From: an uncultured Oscillospiraceae bacterium
GTDB lineage: Bacteria; Bacillota; Clostridia; Oscillospirales; Ruminococcaceae
Reading direction: 5' to 3'
Assembly (NCBI GenBank): GCA_934488695.1
Contig: CAKSSH010000025.1
Coordinates: 1 to 23,522, forward strand
DNA length: 23,522 nt
Shown here: piece by piece, positions 14,208 through 20,994 of the stretch
Layout: the number at the start of each line of letters is the position of its first letter
How positions within the stretch are numbered: the stretch's first letter is position 1
Made by a program: the position numbers and the translations under genes
Notes under the pieces: generated by a model
What the model was told of the DNA's origin: nothing
The model's input: the letters and a program-made list of their open reading frames with translations, nothing else
Databases searched by the model: none

Positions 14208-16025
14208 TTGAAGCAGGAAAAACTCAGAAATATTGCGATCATCGCGCACGTCGACCACGGAAAGACCACCCTGGTGGATGAAATGCTCAAGCAGGGCGGC
14301 GTGTTTCGTGAAAATCAGCAGGTCGAGGATCGGGTGATGGACAGCAACGCCTTGGAGCGGGAACGCGGCATTACCATTTTGGCCAAAAACACCTCGGTCA
14401 TGTACGGTGACACCAAAATCAACATTATCGACACGCCGGGGCACGCCGATTTTTCGGGCGAGGTCGAACGAATCCTCAAGATGGTGGACGGGGTGCTGCT
14501 GTTGGTGGACGCTTTTGAGGGCGCCATGCCGCAGACCCGGTTTGTGCTGCAAAAGGCGCTGGAGCTGAATCATAAGATTATTGTGGTGGTAAATAAGATC
14601 GACCGGCCGGACGCCCGCCCGCTGGAGGTGGTGGACGAGGTGCTGGAGCTGCTTTTGGATTTGGACGCTACCGAGGAACAGCTGGACAGCCCGGTCATCT
14701 TCTGCTCCGGCCGTGCCGGAACGGCGACGCTGTCGCCGGACAAGGCCGGGACCGATCTAAAACCGCTGTTTGATACCATTCTTTCCCATATTGACTGTCC
14801 CGAGGGGGACCCGGACGCGCCGACGCAGGCACTGGTTTCGGCCATTGACTATAACGATTATGTCGGTCGAATCGGGATCGGCCGGGTGGAACGCGGCAGT
14901 GTACGGGAAGGGCAGGAAGTGATGGTTGTGAACGCCCTGCACCCGGAAAAGGCCCGAAAGGCCCGGATGACGAATCTGTATGTTATTCAGGGGCTGCAGC
15001 GGGTGCCGGTCAAGGAGGTGCCGATGGGCGATATTCTCTGCTTTTCGGGCATAGAGGATATTTCTATCGGAGACACCGTTTGTTCGGCTGAGGACCCGAC
15101 GCCGCTGCCCTTTGTCAAAATAAGCGAGCCGACGGTTGAAATGCTTTTCTGCGTTAATGACAGTCCGATGGCCGGCCGCGAGGGCAAGTTTGTCACCAGC
15201 CGCCAGCTGGGGGATCGGCTGTTTAAAGAGATTCTCAAGGACGTTTCGCTGCGGGTGGAGCGCACCGATTCGACCGACGCCTTTAAGGTGATGGGTCGCG
15301 GCGAAATGCATCTGTCCATTTTGATTGAGACCATGCGACGGGAGGGCTATGAGTTTGCCGTAACGCCGCCGCAGGTGCTGTATAAGGAGATAGACGGGGT
15401 GCGCTGCGAGCCGGTGGAGGAGGTTTTGATTGACGTGCCGGAGGAATCGGTCGGCACCGTGATTGAAAAGCTGTCCTCCCGCAAGGGGGCCCTTTTGGAA
15501 ATGCACCCGCAGGGCAGCCGGACCCGGCTGCGGTTTTTGATGCCGGTGCGAGGCCTGTTCGGGTATCGTAACGAGTTTATGACCGACACCAAGGGCGAGG
15601 GCGTTATGAACACCCGGCTGAGCGGATATGAGCCGTACAAGGGAGAGATTCAACGCCGGTCGGTCGGCTCTCTGATTGCCTTTGAAAGCGGCACCGCCGT
15701 GACCTACGGTCTGTTTAATGCGCAGGAACGCGGCGTGTTGTTTATCGGCGCCGGCGTTGAGGTGTATGAGGGGATGATCGTCGGCCAAAATCCCAAGGGG
15801 GATGACATGGCGGTCAATGTCTGCAAGAAAAAGCACATCACCAACACCCGGGCCTCTGGCTCGGATGACGCGCTGCGGCTGATTCCGCCGCGCAGGATGA
15901 GCCTGGAGCAGTGTATTGAGTTTTTGTCGGCCGACGAGCTTTTGGAGGTCACGCCCAAGTCGCTGCGCTTGCGCAAAAGAACGCTGAGCAATGCCCAGCG
16001 CATGAAGGATAACGCGAAAAAGTAA
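14208..16025 (+). CDS. typA: TypA/BipA ribosome-associated GTPase
   Basis: The 605-residue translational GTPase acts in ribosome assembly and stress or cold adaptation. G motifs are AHVDHGKTT (G1, about 13-21), a threonine in ERERGITI (G2), DTPGHADF (G3) and NKID (G4), followed by EF-G-like domains III and V (MGRGEMHLSILIETMRREGY) and the TypA C-terminal domain. I chose the TTG at 14208 because AAGGAG (14193-14198) is nine bases upstream and the product then begins MKQEKLRNIAIIAHVDH, as in family members. The in-frame ATG at 14199 directly abuts the Shine-Dalgarno sequence, and an ATG at 14166 lacks one. The next gene starts 15 bp after its stop codon. Confidence 0.93.
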   Translation: MKQEKLRNIAIIAHVDHGKTTLVDEMLKQGGVFRENQQVEDRVMDSNALERERGITILAKNTSVMYGDTKINIIDTPGHADFSGEVERILKMVDGVLLLVDAFEGAMPQTRFVLQKALELNHKIIVVVNKIDRPDARPLEVVDEVLELLLDLDATEEQLDSPVIFCSGRAGTATLSPDKAGTDLKPLFDTILSHIDCPEGDPDAPTQALVSAIDYNDYVGRIGIGRVERGSVREGQEVMVVNALHPEKARKARMTNLYVIQGLQRVPVKEVPMGDILCFSGIEDISIGDTVCSAEDPTPLPFVKISEPTVEMLFCVNDSPMAGREGKFVTSRQLGDRLFKEILKDVSLRVERTDSTDAFKVMGRGEMHLSILIETMRREGYEFAVTPPQVLYKEIDGVRCEPVEEVLIDVPEESVGTVIEKLSSRKGALLEMHPQGSRTRLRFLMPVRGLFGYRNEFMTDTKGEGVMNTRLSGYEPYKGEIQRRSVGSLIAFESGTAVTYGLFNAQERGVLFIGAGVEVYEGMIVGQNPKGDDMAVNVCKKKHITNTRASGSDDALRLIPPRRMSLEQCIEFLSADELLEVTPKSLRLRKRTLSNAQRMKDNAKK

Positions 16026-16040
16026 CAAGGAGTGAGCAGG

Positions 16041-16214
16041 GTGAAAACAATCGGTATTTTGTTTTTGATTTTGGGTGCGGCGCTGCTTTTGACCGGGATC
16101 GCCTGTCTGTTTGCGTCAGCCAGCGCCTATCTGGTCGGCTGCAGCGTGCTGTTTTCGATTCTGCTCAATGCTGCCGGGGCTTTGATTTTGACCTCTCGCG
16201 GCAAAAAAAGATAA
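16041..16214 (+). CDS. Small two-helix membrane protein, unknown function
   Basis: This 57-residue frame starts with GTG at 16041, eight bases after AAGGAG; an in-frame GTG at 16032 overlaps that site and is less likely. Two hydrophobic segments (about residues 3-25 and 29-50) with a short polar join and the basic C-terminal tail TSRGKKR predict a hairpin membrane protein with a positive cytoplasmic end. I do not recognise a family. It lies 15 bp after typA and 27 bp before lysS, so it is probably co-transcribed with both. A real gene is supported by ribosome site, spacing and membrane-protein composition, but not by homology. Confidence 0.6.
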   Translation: MKTIGILFLILGAALLLTGIACLFASASAYLVGCSVLFSILLNAAGALILTSRGKKR

Positions 16215-16241
16215 GTTTTCTAAAGTAGGGGGAGAGTTTCC

Positions 16242-18266
16242 ATGCATTGGTCCCAAAAGATCGCGGCGGAGATCATCCGGCGCAATCCCGATAAGGAAGA
16301 ATACGTCTGTGCGGCCGGCATCAGTCCGTCCGGCTCTATCCATATCGGCAATTTTCGCGATATTGTCACAAGCTTTTTCGTTTGTTTGGCGCTGCGCCGG
16401 CAGGGAAAAGCGGCCCGGCTGCTGTTTTCGTGGGATGAATTTGACCGGCTGCGCAAGGTGCCGGTGAACGTGCAGCAGATTACCGAGGGATTTGAAAAGT
16501 ATATCGGGATGCCGTATGTCGACGTGCCGGATCCCTTCGGCTGCTGCGCTTCTTATGCCGAGCATTTTGAGAAGGAGTTTGAGGCGTCGCTTGCGAAATT
16601 CGGAATCGCGGTGGACTTCCGTCATCAGGCGGCCTTGTATCGCTCGGGTGCTTATCGGGAGGAGATTTTGCACGCGCTGCGCCGCCGCGGAGAAATTTTT
16701 GATATTCTGGACAGCTTCCGGACGCAGGAGGCCGCTCCGGGCGAGCGGGAACAGTATTATCCCGTCGGCATTTATTGTGAATGCTGTAAAAAGGACACCA
16801 CGCGGATCACCTCGCTGAGTGAGGACTGCACCCGGGCACATTATACCTGCGCCTGCGGGCATGAAGGCGACTTTGACTTTACGGCACAAAGCGACTGCAA
16901 GCTTTCTTGGAAAATCGACTGGCCCATGCGCTGGAAATATGAGCAGGTGGACTTTGAGCCGGGCGGTAAGGACCATGCCAGTCCGACCGGCAGTTACCAG
17001 ACCAGCCGCGTCATTTCGGAAAAGATTTTCGACTATCCGGCGCCGTACTTTCAGGGCTATGAGTTTATCGGCATCAAAGGGACCACCGGCAAGATGTCCG
17101 GCTCCAGCGGCCTGAATCTGACCCCGCAAACCCTTTTGCAGCTTTACCAGCCGGAGGTAATTTTGTGGCTGTATTCCAAAACCGAGCCGCTGCATGCCTT
17201 TGATTTTTGCTTTGATGACGAGATTTTGCGTCAGTATTTTGAGTTTGATAAGATGTTTGTTGCCGTTCGCGACAAAACCGCCGACGAGCGGGCACAGGAG
17301 ATTATGGCCAACACAGTGGTGCCGGGGCATGAGATTCACCCGGTGCCGATGTCTCAGCTGGTCAGCCTCGGCTCAGTGGTGGATTTTCAGCCGGACATGC
17401 TGGAAACGGTCTTTCGGAAAATCGGAACGCCGTGGCAGCGGGAGGAATTTGCCGAGCGTCTTGCACTGGCGCGCTATTGGGCAGAGCAGTGTAGCCCCGA
17501 AAGCCTAAATCATCTGCTGCCCGGGCGTAATTTCTCGGTCTACGAGCAGCTTTCGGCGGAGGAACGGCAGGAGATCGGGCTGTTGTACGACTATTTGAAG
17601 CAAGGCGGCTACAGCTTGGAGGAGCTTAACACCCGGTTGTATGCCATTCCGGGGCAGGTTCGCAGCCTTGAGGACGAAAAAGAGCGCCGCCGGGTGCAGG
17701 GTGTTTTCTTTAAAAATGTTTACCGGCTGCTTATCGGCAAGGAAAAGGGTCCGCGGCTCTATCTGTTCCTGTTTGCCATCCGGCCGGAGGATTATCTGCC
17801 GCTGCTGGACTTTTCGACGCCGCCGACCGAGGCGGAGCTGGCAGCAGCCTGCCCGGCGGAGTGCGCGTATGAAGCGGGACAGACGGCAGCAGACGGGGCT
17901 TCGTCGGCCGAGGAGATTGCAGCTGCCGCACCGGTCAAGGAGCAAATCACGCTGCCGGATTTTGACACCATGGATCTGCGGGTCTGTCAGATTATCGGCT
18001 GCGAAACGGTTCCCAAATCGCACAGCTGTCTTAAGCTGACGCTGGACGACGGGCTGGGCGGCCGGGTGATTATGTCCAGCATTAAAAACGAGTACGACCC
18101 ACAGCAGCTGATCGGCAAAAAAATCGTGGTAATCGTTAACTTAAAACCGACGAAGATTGCCGGGGTCAAAAGCGAGGGGATGTTGCTGGCGGCCACGCAC
18201 GCGTCGTGCGGCTGCAAGCTTCTGTTTGTGGACGACGCAGTGCCGGCCGGCACGGCGATTCATTAA
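16242..18266 (+). CDS. lysS: Class I lysyl-tRNA synthetase with C-terminal Trbp111-type tRNA-binding domain
   Basis: This 674-residue protein is an archaeal-type class I LysRS, not the usual class II bacterial enzyme. The N-terminal Rossmann domain has AGISPSGSIHIGNFRD with HIGN at 34-37. A KMSKS-like loop GTTGKMSGSSG has KMSGS at 284-288. A cysteine cluster (C179, C181, C182, C203, C205) may bind zinc. PTGSYQTSRVI and DFEPGGKDHASP are class I LysRS signatures. After the anticodon-binding helical region, residues about 530-565 form an Ala/Glu-rich linker, and 571-674 (DFDTMDLRVCQIIGCETVPK...LKPTKIAGVKSEGMLLAA) is an OB-fold of the EMAPII/Trbp111 type found at the end of MetRS. GGGGGAG precedes the ATG. 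No T-box is seen upstream. Confidence 0.92.
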   Translation: MHWSQKIAAEIIRRNPDKEEYVCAAGISPSGSIHIGNFRDIVTSFFVCLALRRQGKAARLLFSWDEFDRLRKVPVNVQQITEGFEKYIGMPYVDVPDPFGCCASYAEHFEKEFEASLAKFGIAVDFRHQAALYRSGAYREEILHALRRRGEIFDILDSFRTQEAAPGEREQYYPVGIYCECCKKDTTRITSLSEDCTRAHYTCACGHEGDFDFTAQSDCKLSWKIDWPMRWKYEQVDFEPGGKDHASPTGSYQTSRVISEKIFDYPAPYFQGYEFIGIKGTTGKMSGSSGLNLTPQTLLQLYQPEVILWLYSKTEPLHAFDFCFDDEILRQYFEFDKMFVAVRDKTADERAQEIMANTVVPGHEIHPVPMSQLVSLGSVVDFQPDMLETVFRKIGTPWQREEFAERLALARYWAEQCSPESLNHLLPGRNFSVYEQLSAEERQEIGLLYDYLKQGGYSLEELNTRLYAIPGQVRSLEDEKERRRVQGVFFKNVYRLLIGKEKGPRLYLFLFAIRPEDYLPLLDFSTPPTEAELAAACPAECAYEAGQTAADGASSAEEIAAAAPVKEQITLPDFDTMDLRVCQIIGCETVPKSHSCLKLTLDDGLGGRVIMSSIKNEYDPQQLIGKKIVVIVNLKPTKIAGVKSEGMLLAATHASCGCKLLFVDDAVPAGTAIH

Positions 18267-18271
18267 AAAAG

Positions 18272-18304
18272 CTCCCGGGCGCCTTTCGGCGCCCGGGGGT
18301 TTTT
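18272..18304 (+). terminator. Terminator of the typA-lysS unit
   Basis: A 12-bp GC stem (18272-18283 with 18288-18299, one T-G pair) around a TTTC loop is followed by TTTTT (18300-18304), six bases after the lysS stop codon. Confidence 0.92.
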
Positions 18305-18335
18305 GCGCCGCAACCCCGTTAGGGGGGACAGGCGC

Positions 18336-18364
18336 TTGACAGTCGGCAGACGGGTGTATATAAT
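18336..18364 (+). promoter_or_regulatory. Near-perfect sigma-A promoter of the histidine-phosphatase gene
   Basis: TTGACA (18336-18341), a 17-bp spacer and TATAAT (18359-18364) match consensus exactly, 22 bp before the start codon. Strong expression is expected unless a factor intervenes. Confidence 0.9.
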
Positions 18365-18385
18365 GAGGAAAAAGGAGCGATAGGC

Positions 18386-19030
18386 ATGGCAGCGGCAATT
18401 TATTTAGTGCGTCACGGCGAAAGCCTGGGCAATCAAAAAAATGTTTATCTGGGCAATCGGGTGGATTGGGACCTGTCTCAGCGCGGCTTTGAGCAGGCAG
18501 AGAGGCTTGCCGATTATTTTAAGACGACTGCGCTGGACGCCGTGTACACAAGCCCGTTACTGCGTGCTTATCATACAGCGGAGCCGACGGCGCAGCAGCA
18601 TCATCTGACGCTACGGTTGTGCCCGCAGCTGCATGAGATAGAGGCCGGCGATTGGGAGGGCAGAACGTATGATGAAATTGCCCGGGAGGACCCGGAGCGC
18701 TGGCAGGCTTGGCTGGACGCCTCCCCCGAGGTGCGCGCGGCCGGCGGCGAAAACGCCGCCGAGGTGTTTCGGCGCTCCTGGCAGGCGCTGTGCGATATTG
18801 CCCGGGAAAATGATGGAAAGAGCGTGCTGGTGGTCACACACTGTGTGGTGCTGCGCACCTTGATCTGCCGGCTGATGGGCAAATCGCTGGAGCAGCTGTC
18901 TCAGGTGCCCTTTGTCGGGAATGCGTCGGTTTCGCTGGCGGTGTTTGAAAAGGCATCTGCGTCGCTGCGCTTTTGTGATGAGCGCAGTCATCTGGGCGCG
19001 CTGGCCACGGCGCTCCCGCCGCAGTTTTAG
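18386..19030 (+). CDS. Histidine phosphatase superfamily protein (phosphoglycerate mutase-like)
   Basis: The 214-residue protein has the RHG signature LVRHGES with phospho-acceptor His10, Arg60 (SPLLRAYHTAEP), the acidic pair HEIEAGDWEG (Glu84/Glu86) and the second catalytic His152. The last motif reads THCVVLR instead of the common SHGxxxR. Members of this size include GpmB/PhoE-type phosphatases, CobC and others; the substrate cannot be assigned. EAGDWEG is typical of phosphatases rather than glycolytic mutases. AAAGGAG stands eight bases before the ATG. It stands alone with its own consensus promoter and is followed by a structured non-coding stretch. Confidence 0.88.
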   Translation: MAAAIYLVRHGESLGNQKNVYLGNRVDWDLSQRGFEQAERLADYFKTTALDAVYTSPLLRAYHTAEPTAQQHHLTLRLCPQLHEIEAGDWEGRTYDEIAREDPERWQAWLDASPEVRAAGGENAAEVFRRSWQALCDIARENDGKSVLVVTHCVVLRTLICRLMGKSLEQLSQVPFVGNASVSLAVFEKASASLRFCDERSHLGALATALPPQF

Positions 19031-19043
19031 GCTGCGGGCGATG

Positions 19044-19245
19044 AGACCAACCGCCATCGTGCAAAAGCTATGCTTTTGCACCGGGGCGCTTTTGGTCTTT
19101 GATCTGCGAAAACCGGCCGGGACCTTTTCGAGAGATCGGTTGCCGGCAAAGCTCCGCAACAACAAGCCTTTCGGCGTCCGTTATTGCGGCGAAATAGGCT
19201 CGCTTTCTTACGGGATAGGGGCAGCGGCTTGAATTTCGGACGCCG
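19044..19245 (+). other. Gene-free stretch with consecutive inverted repeats (structured 3' region or possible ncRNA)
   Basis: Three nested or adjacent stem-loops fill most of the 336-bp gap. First, GTGCAAAAGC/GCTTTTGCAC (19059-19068 with 19072-19081, perfect 10 bp) lies inside an outer stem AGACCAA/TTGGTCT (19044-19050 with 19092-19098). Second, GTTGC/GCAAC lies around 19139-19160. Third, CGGCGTCCG/CGGACGCCG (19172-19180 with 19237-19245) is followed by CAGCTTTT. No promoter or credible reading frame is seen, so it may be the 3' UTR of the phosphatase mRNA, a composite terminator, or an RNA element. Confidence 0.45.
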
Positions 19246-19266
19246 CAGCTTTTAAATACAGAACAG

Positions 19267-19308
19267 AAAAAACCGAGACCCGCCGGGGAGGCAAGGTCTC
19301 GGTTTTTT
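19267..19308. terminator. Bidirectional terminator between the phosphatase and DegT genes
   Basis: AAAAAACCGAGACC (19267-19280) pairs perfectly with GGTCTCGGTTTTTT (19295-19308) in a 14-bp stem with a 14-base loop. The A and T ends give U-tracts on both strands, fitting convergent genes. Confidence 0.9.
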
Positions 19309-19366
19309 AGGCTTTTACAGTGCCTTTCCGCTTTTTTTGGGAAAGGGCGTTTTGCAAGAGAGGGCT

Positions 19367-20674
19367 TTATTTGCCCTGCTGCATTTCGGCAACCGACTCA
19401 AGAATGGCGTCTGCCATGAATTCCAGCTGCTCACCGGTCAGACCGTAAATCGGCAGGTGGGTGAAGCGGTTGTTGAAGAGATCTTCACAGACCGGGCAGG
19501 TCTTGGCAATCTCGTCCTGATTGTAGCCGTAGGTCTTGAGCAGATCAAAGTGGAACAGCGGGCCGAAGTGCGGAATATTGGTAACACCCTTTTCCTCCAG
19601 CTTGCGCTTAAGGGTCTGGACATTGCCGCCCGCCTTGGCCGGGTCGATTTCCAGCAGATACAGATGATAGGTCGGCGTGACGTCCTTGTTATCCACGTCC
19701 TGCGGGATAATGGCAGGGTTGCCGGCCAGACGACGGGAAACATATTCCGCCGCAGCCTTACGCTCGGCCAGGATCTTGTCGTAACGCTCTACCTGCAGCC
19801 GAAGACCCAAGCCCTGAATCTCGGTGGTCGAGCAGTTGCCGGCAACAAACGGACCGTATTTGCCCGGCATAGCCTCAACATCGTACAGCCAGTTGGGGAT
19901 CGGACGGTCGAAGTTGCAGCCGAAGAAACGGGCGCGCTTCATAAAGGGACGGAAGGCGTCCACATTCGTCGTCAGGATACCGCCCTCGCCGAACGAGGTG
20001 CAGTTTTTCACTTCGTGGAAGCTGTAGGCGCCAAAGTCGCCGATGGTGCCGACCATTTTTCCCTTGTAAACAGCGCCAAACGCGTGCGCCGCATCCTCCA
20101 GCACCAGGATGTTGTGCTTGTGTGCAAGCTCCATGATGGGATCCATGTCAACCGGGTAACCGCCGATGTGAACCGGAACGATGACCTTGGTCTTGTCGGT
20201 GATTTTCTTTTCGACGTCTTTCGGGTCCATGTTGCAGGTTTTGGGATCGAGATCCGCAAAAACCAGCTTGGCGCCGACGGCGAGCGGGTAGGCCATGGTG
20301 GCAATAAAGGTAATCGCCGGGACAATGACCTCATCGCCGGGGCCGAGATTGGCATATTTGTAGGCAATCTCAAAGCCGGCGGTCGCATTGGCAACAAAAG
20401 CACTGCCGGAGGTCTTCAAATACTCGTCGCAAGCTGCTTCGGCAGCTGCCACCTGGGGCCCCAGCGAAAGCTTGCCCGGCGGGGTGGAAAGCTTATCCAG
20501 CTTGTCAACTTCGGTCTTGACGGCGGCAAGAGCCTGCTCATACTCGGCGCCCTCGCCCTTCATCATAAAACGGATTACTGCCATCAGGTCCCTCGCGTTA
20601 TAGTTTTCGCCGACTGCCGGCCAGGGAACGCGGGTAGCCCCGGTGTTGTAACGGAAATCTGTAGATTCTGCCAT
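19367..20674 (-). CDS. DegT/DnrJ/EryC1/StrS-family PLP aminotransferase
   Basis: The 435-residue protein has the fold-type I PLP signatures of the DegT family: NATAGFEIAYKYANLGPGDEVIVPA (about 96-120), DLDPKTCNMDP, VPVHIGGYPVDMDPI, LEDAAHAFGA (192-201, PLP-contacting Asp194) and YSFHEVKNCTSFGEGG with the Schiff-base Lys223. Such enzymes usually aminate keto-sugars for surface glycans or antibiotics. Two points are odd. About 25-30 extra residues (near 40-68) stand between the N-terminal VPWPAVGE segment and the usual GP-VAAAE helix, and there are no sugar genes nearby. The substrate is unknown. The ATG at 20674 follows AAAGGA; an adjacent in-frame GTG at 20677 is an equal alternative. A promoter lies at 20727-20755. 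Confidence 0.88.
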   Translation of the reverse strand: MAESTDFRYNTGATRVPWPAVGENYNARDLMAVIRFMMKGEGAEYEQALAAVKTEVDKLDKLSTPPGKLSLGPQVAAAEAACDEYLKTSGSAFVANATAGFEIAYKYANLGPGDEVIVPAITFIATMAYPLAVGAKLVFADLDPKTCNMDPKDVEKKITDKTKVIVPVHIGGYPVDMDPIMELAHKHNILVLEDAAHAFGAVYKGKMVGTIGDFGAYSFHEVKNCTSFGEGGILTTNVDAFRPFMKRARFFGCNFDRPIPNWLYDVEAMPGKYGPFVAGNCSTTEIQGLGLRLQVERYDKILAERKAAAEYVSRRLAGNPAIIPQDVDNKDVTPTYHLYLLEIDPAKAGGNVQTLKRKLEEKGVTNIPHFGPLFHFDLLKTYGYNQDEIAKTCPVCEDLFNNRFTHLPIYGLTGEQLEFMADAILESVAEMQQGK

Positions 20675-20726
20675 CACAAATCCATCCTTTCTTCAATACG
20701 GCTGAAAGCCTGTTTTCTTAATTTAT

Positions 20727-20755
20727 ATCATACCGCATCGGCGCAAAAAAGTCAA
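20727..20755 (-). promoter_or_regulatory. Sigma-A promoter of the DegT-family gene
   Basis: On the minus strand TTGACT (20750-20755), a 17-bp spacer and TATGAT (20727-20732) lie about 50 bp before the start codon. Confidence 0.78.
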
Positions 20756-20915
20756 TTCCCGATTTTTTGAAAATATAGATATTTTTCTTTTGTTTTCTTT
20801 CATTTTCTTTAATTTATTTAAGCAATAAATAAATTGTAAATTTTTTAATAATACGGCGCCGGATTGTCCGAAAAGACTGTTATTTAAAAAAATACGGCAT
20901 TTTTTGAAAAAAAGC
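20756..20915. promoter_or_regulatory. AT-rich divergent control region with a palindrome
   Basis: The 320 bp between the divergent DegT and permease genes is strikingly AT-rich beside its GC-rich neighbours. It holds homopolymer A and T tracts and a perfect 9-bp inverted repeat AATTTATTT/AAATAAATT (20811-20819 with 20827-20835, 7-base loop). The two divergent promoters face outward from its edges. The palindrome is a candidate operator shared by both genes; I recognise no known regulator site or riboswitch. Confidence 0.5.
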
Positions 20916-20944
20916 TTGATTTTTTGCATAAAAAAGTGTATAAT
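20916..20944 (+). promoter_or_regulatory. Sigma-A promoter of the amino-acid permease gene
   Basis: TTGATT (20916-20921), a 17-bp spacer and a perfect TATAAT (20939-20944) lie about 50 bp before the permease start. Confidence 0.8.
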
Positions 20945-20994
20945 CAATAAATATTCTTTCCGTTTTTGTCGGAGGAAAAGGGGGAAAAGATTCT

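Noticed and set aside
16215..16241. T-box or riboswitch ahead of the class I lysS
   Set aside because: Only 27 bp separate it from the preceding small gene, too short for a T-box leader, and no T-box sequence is visible.
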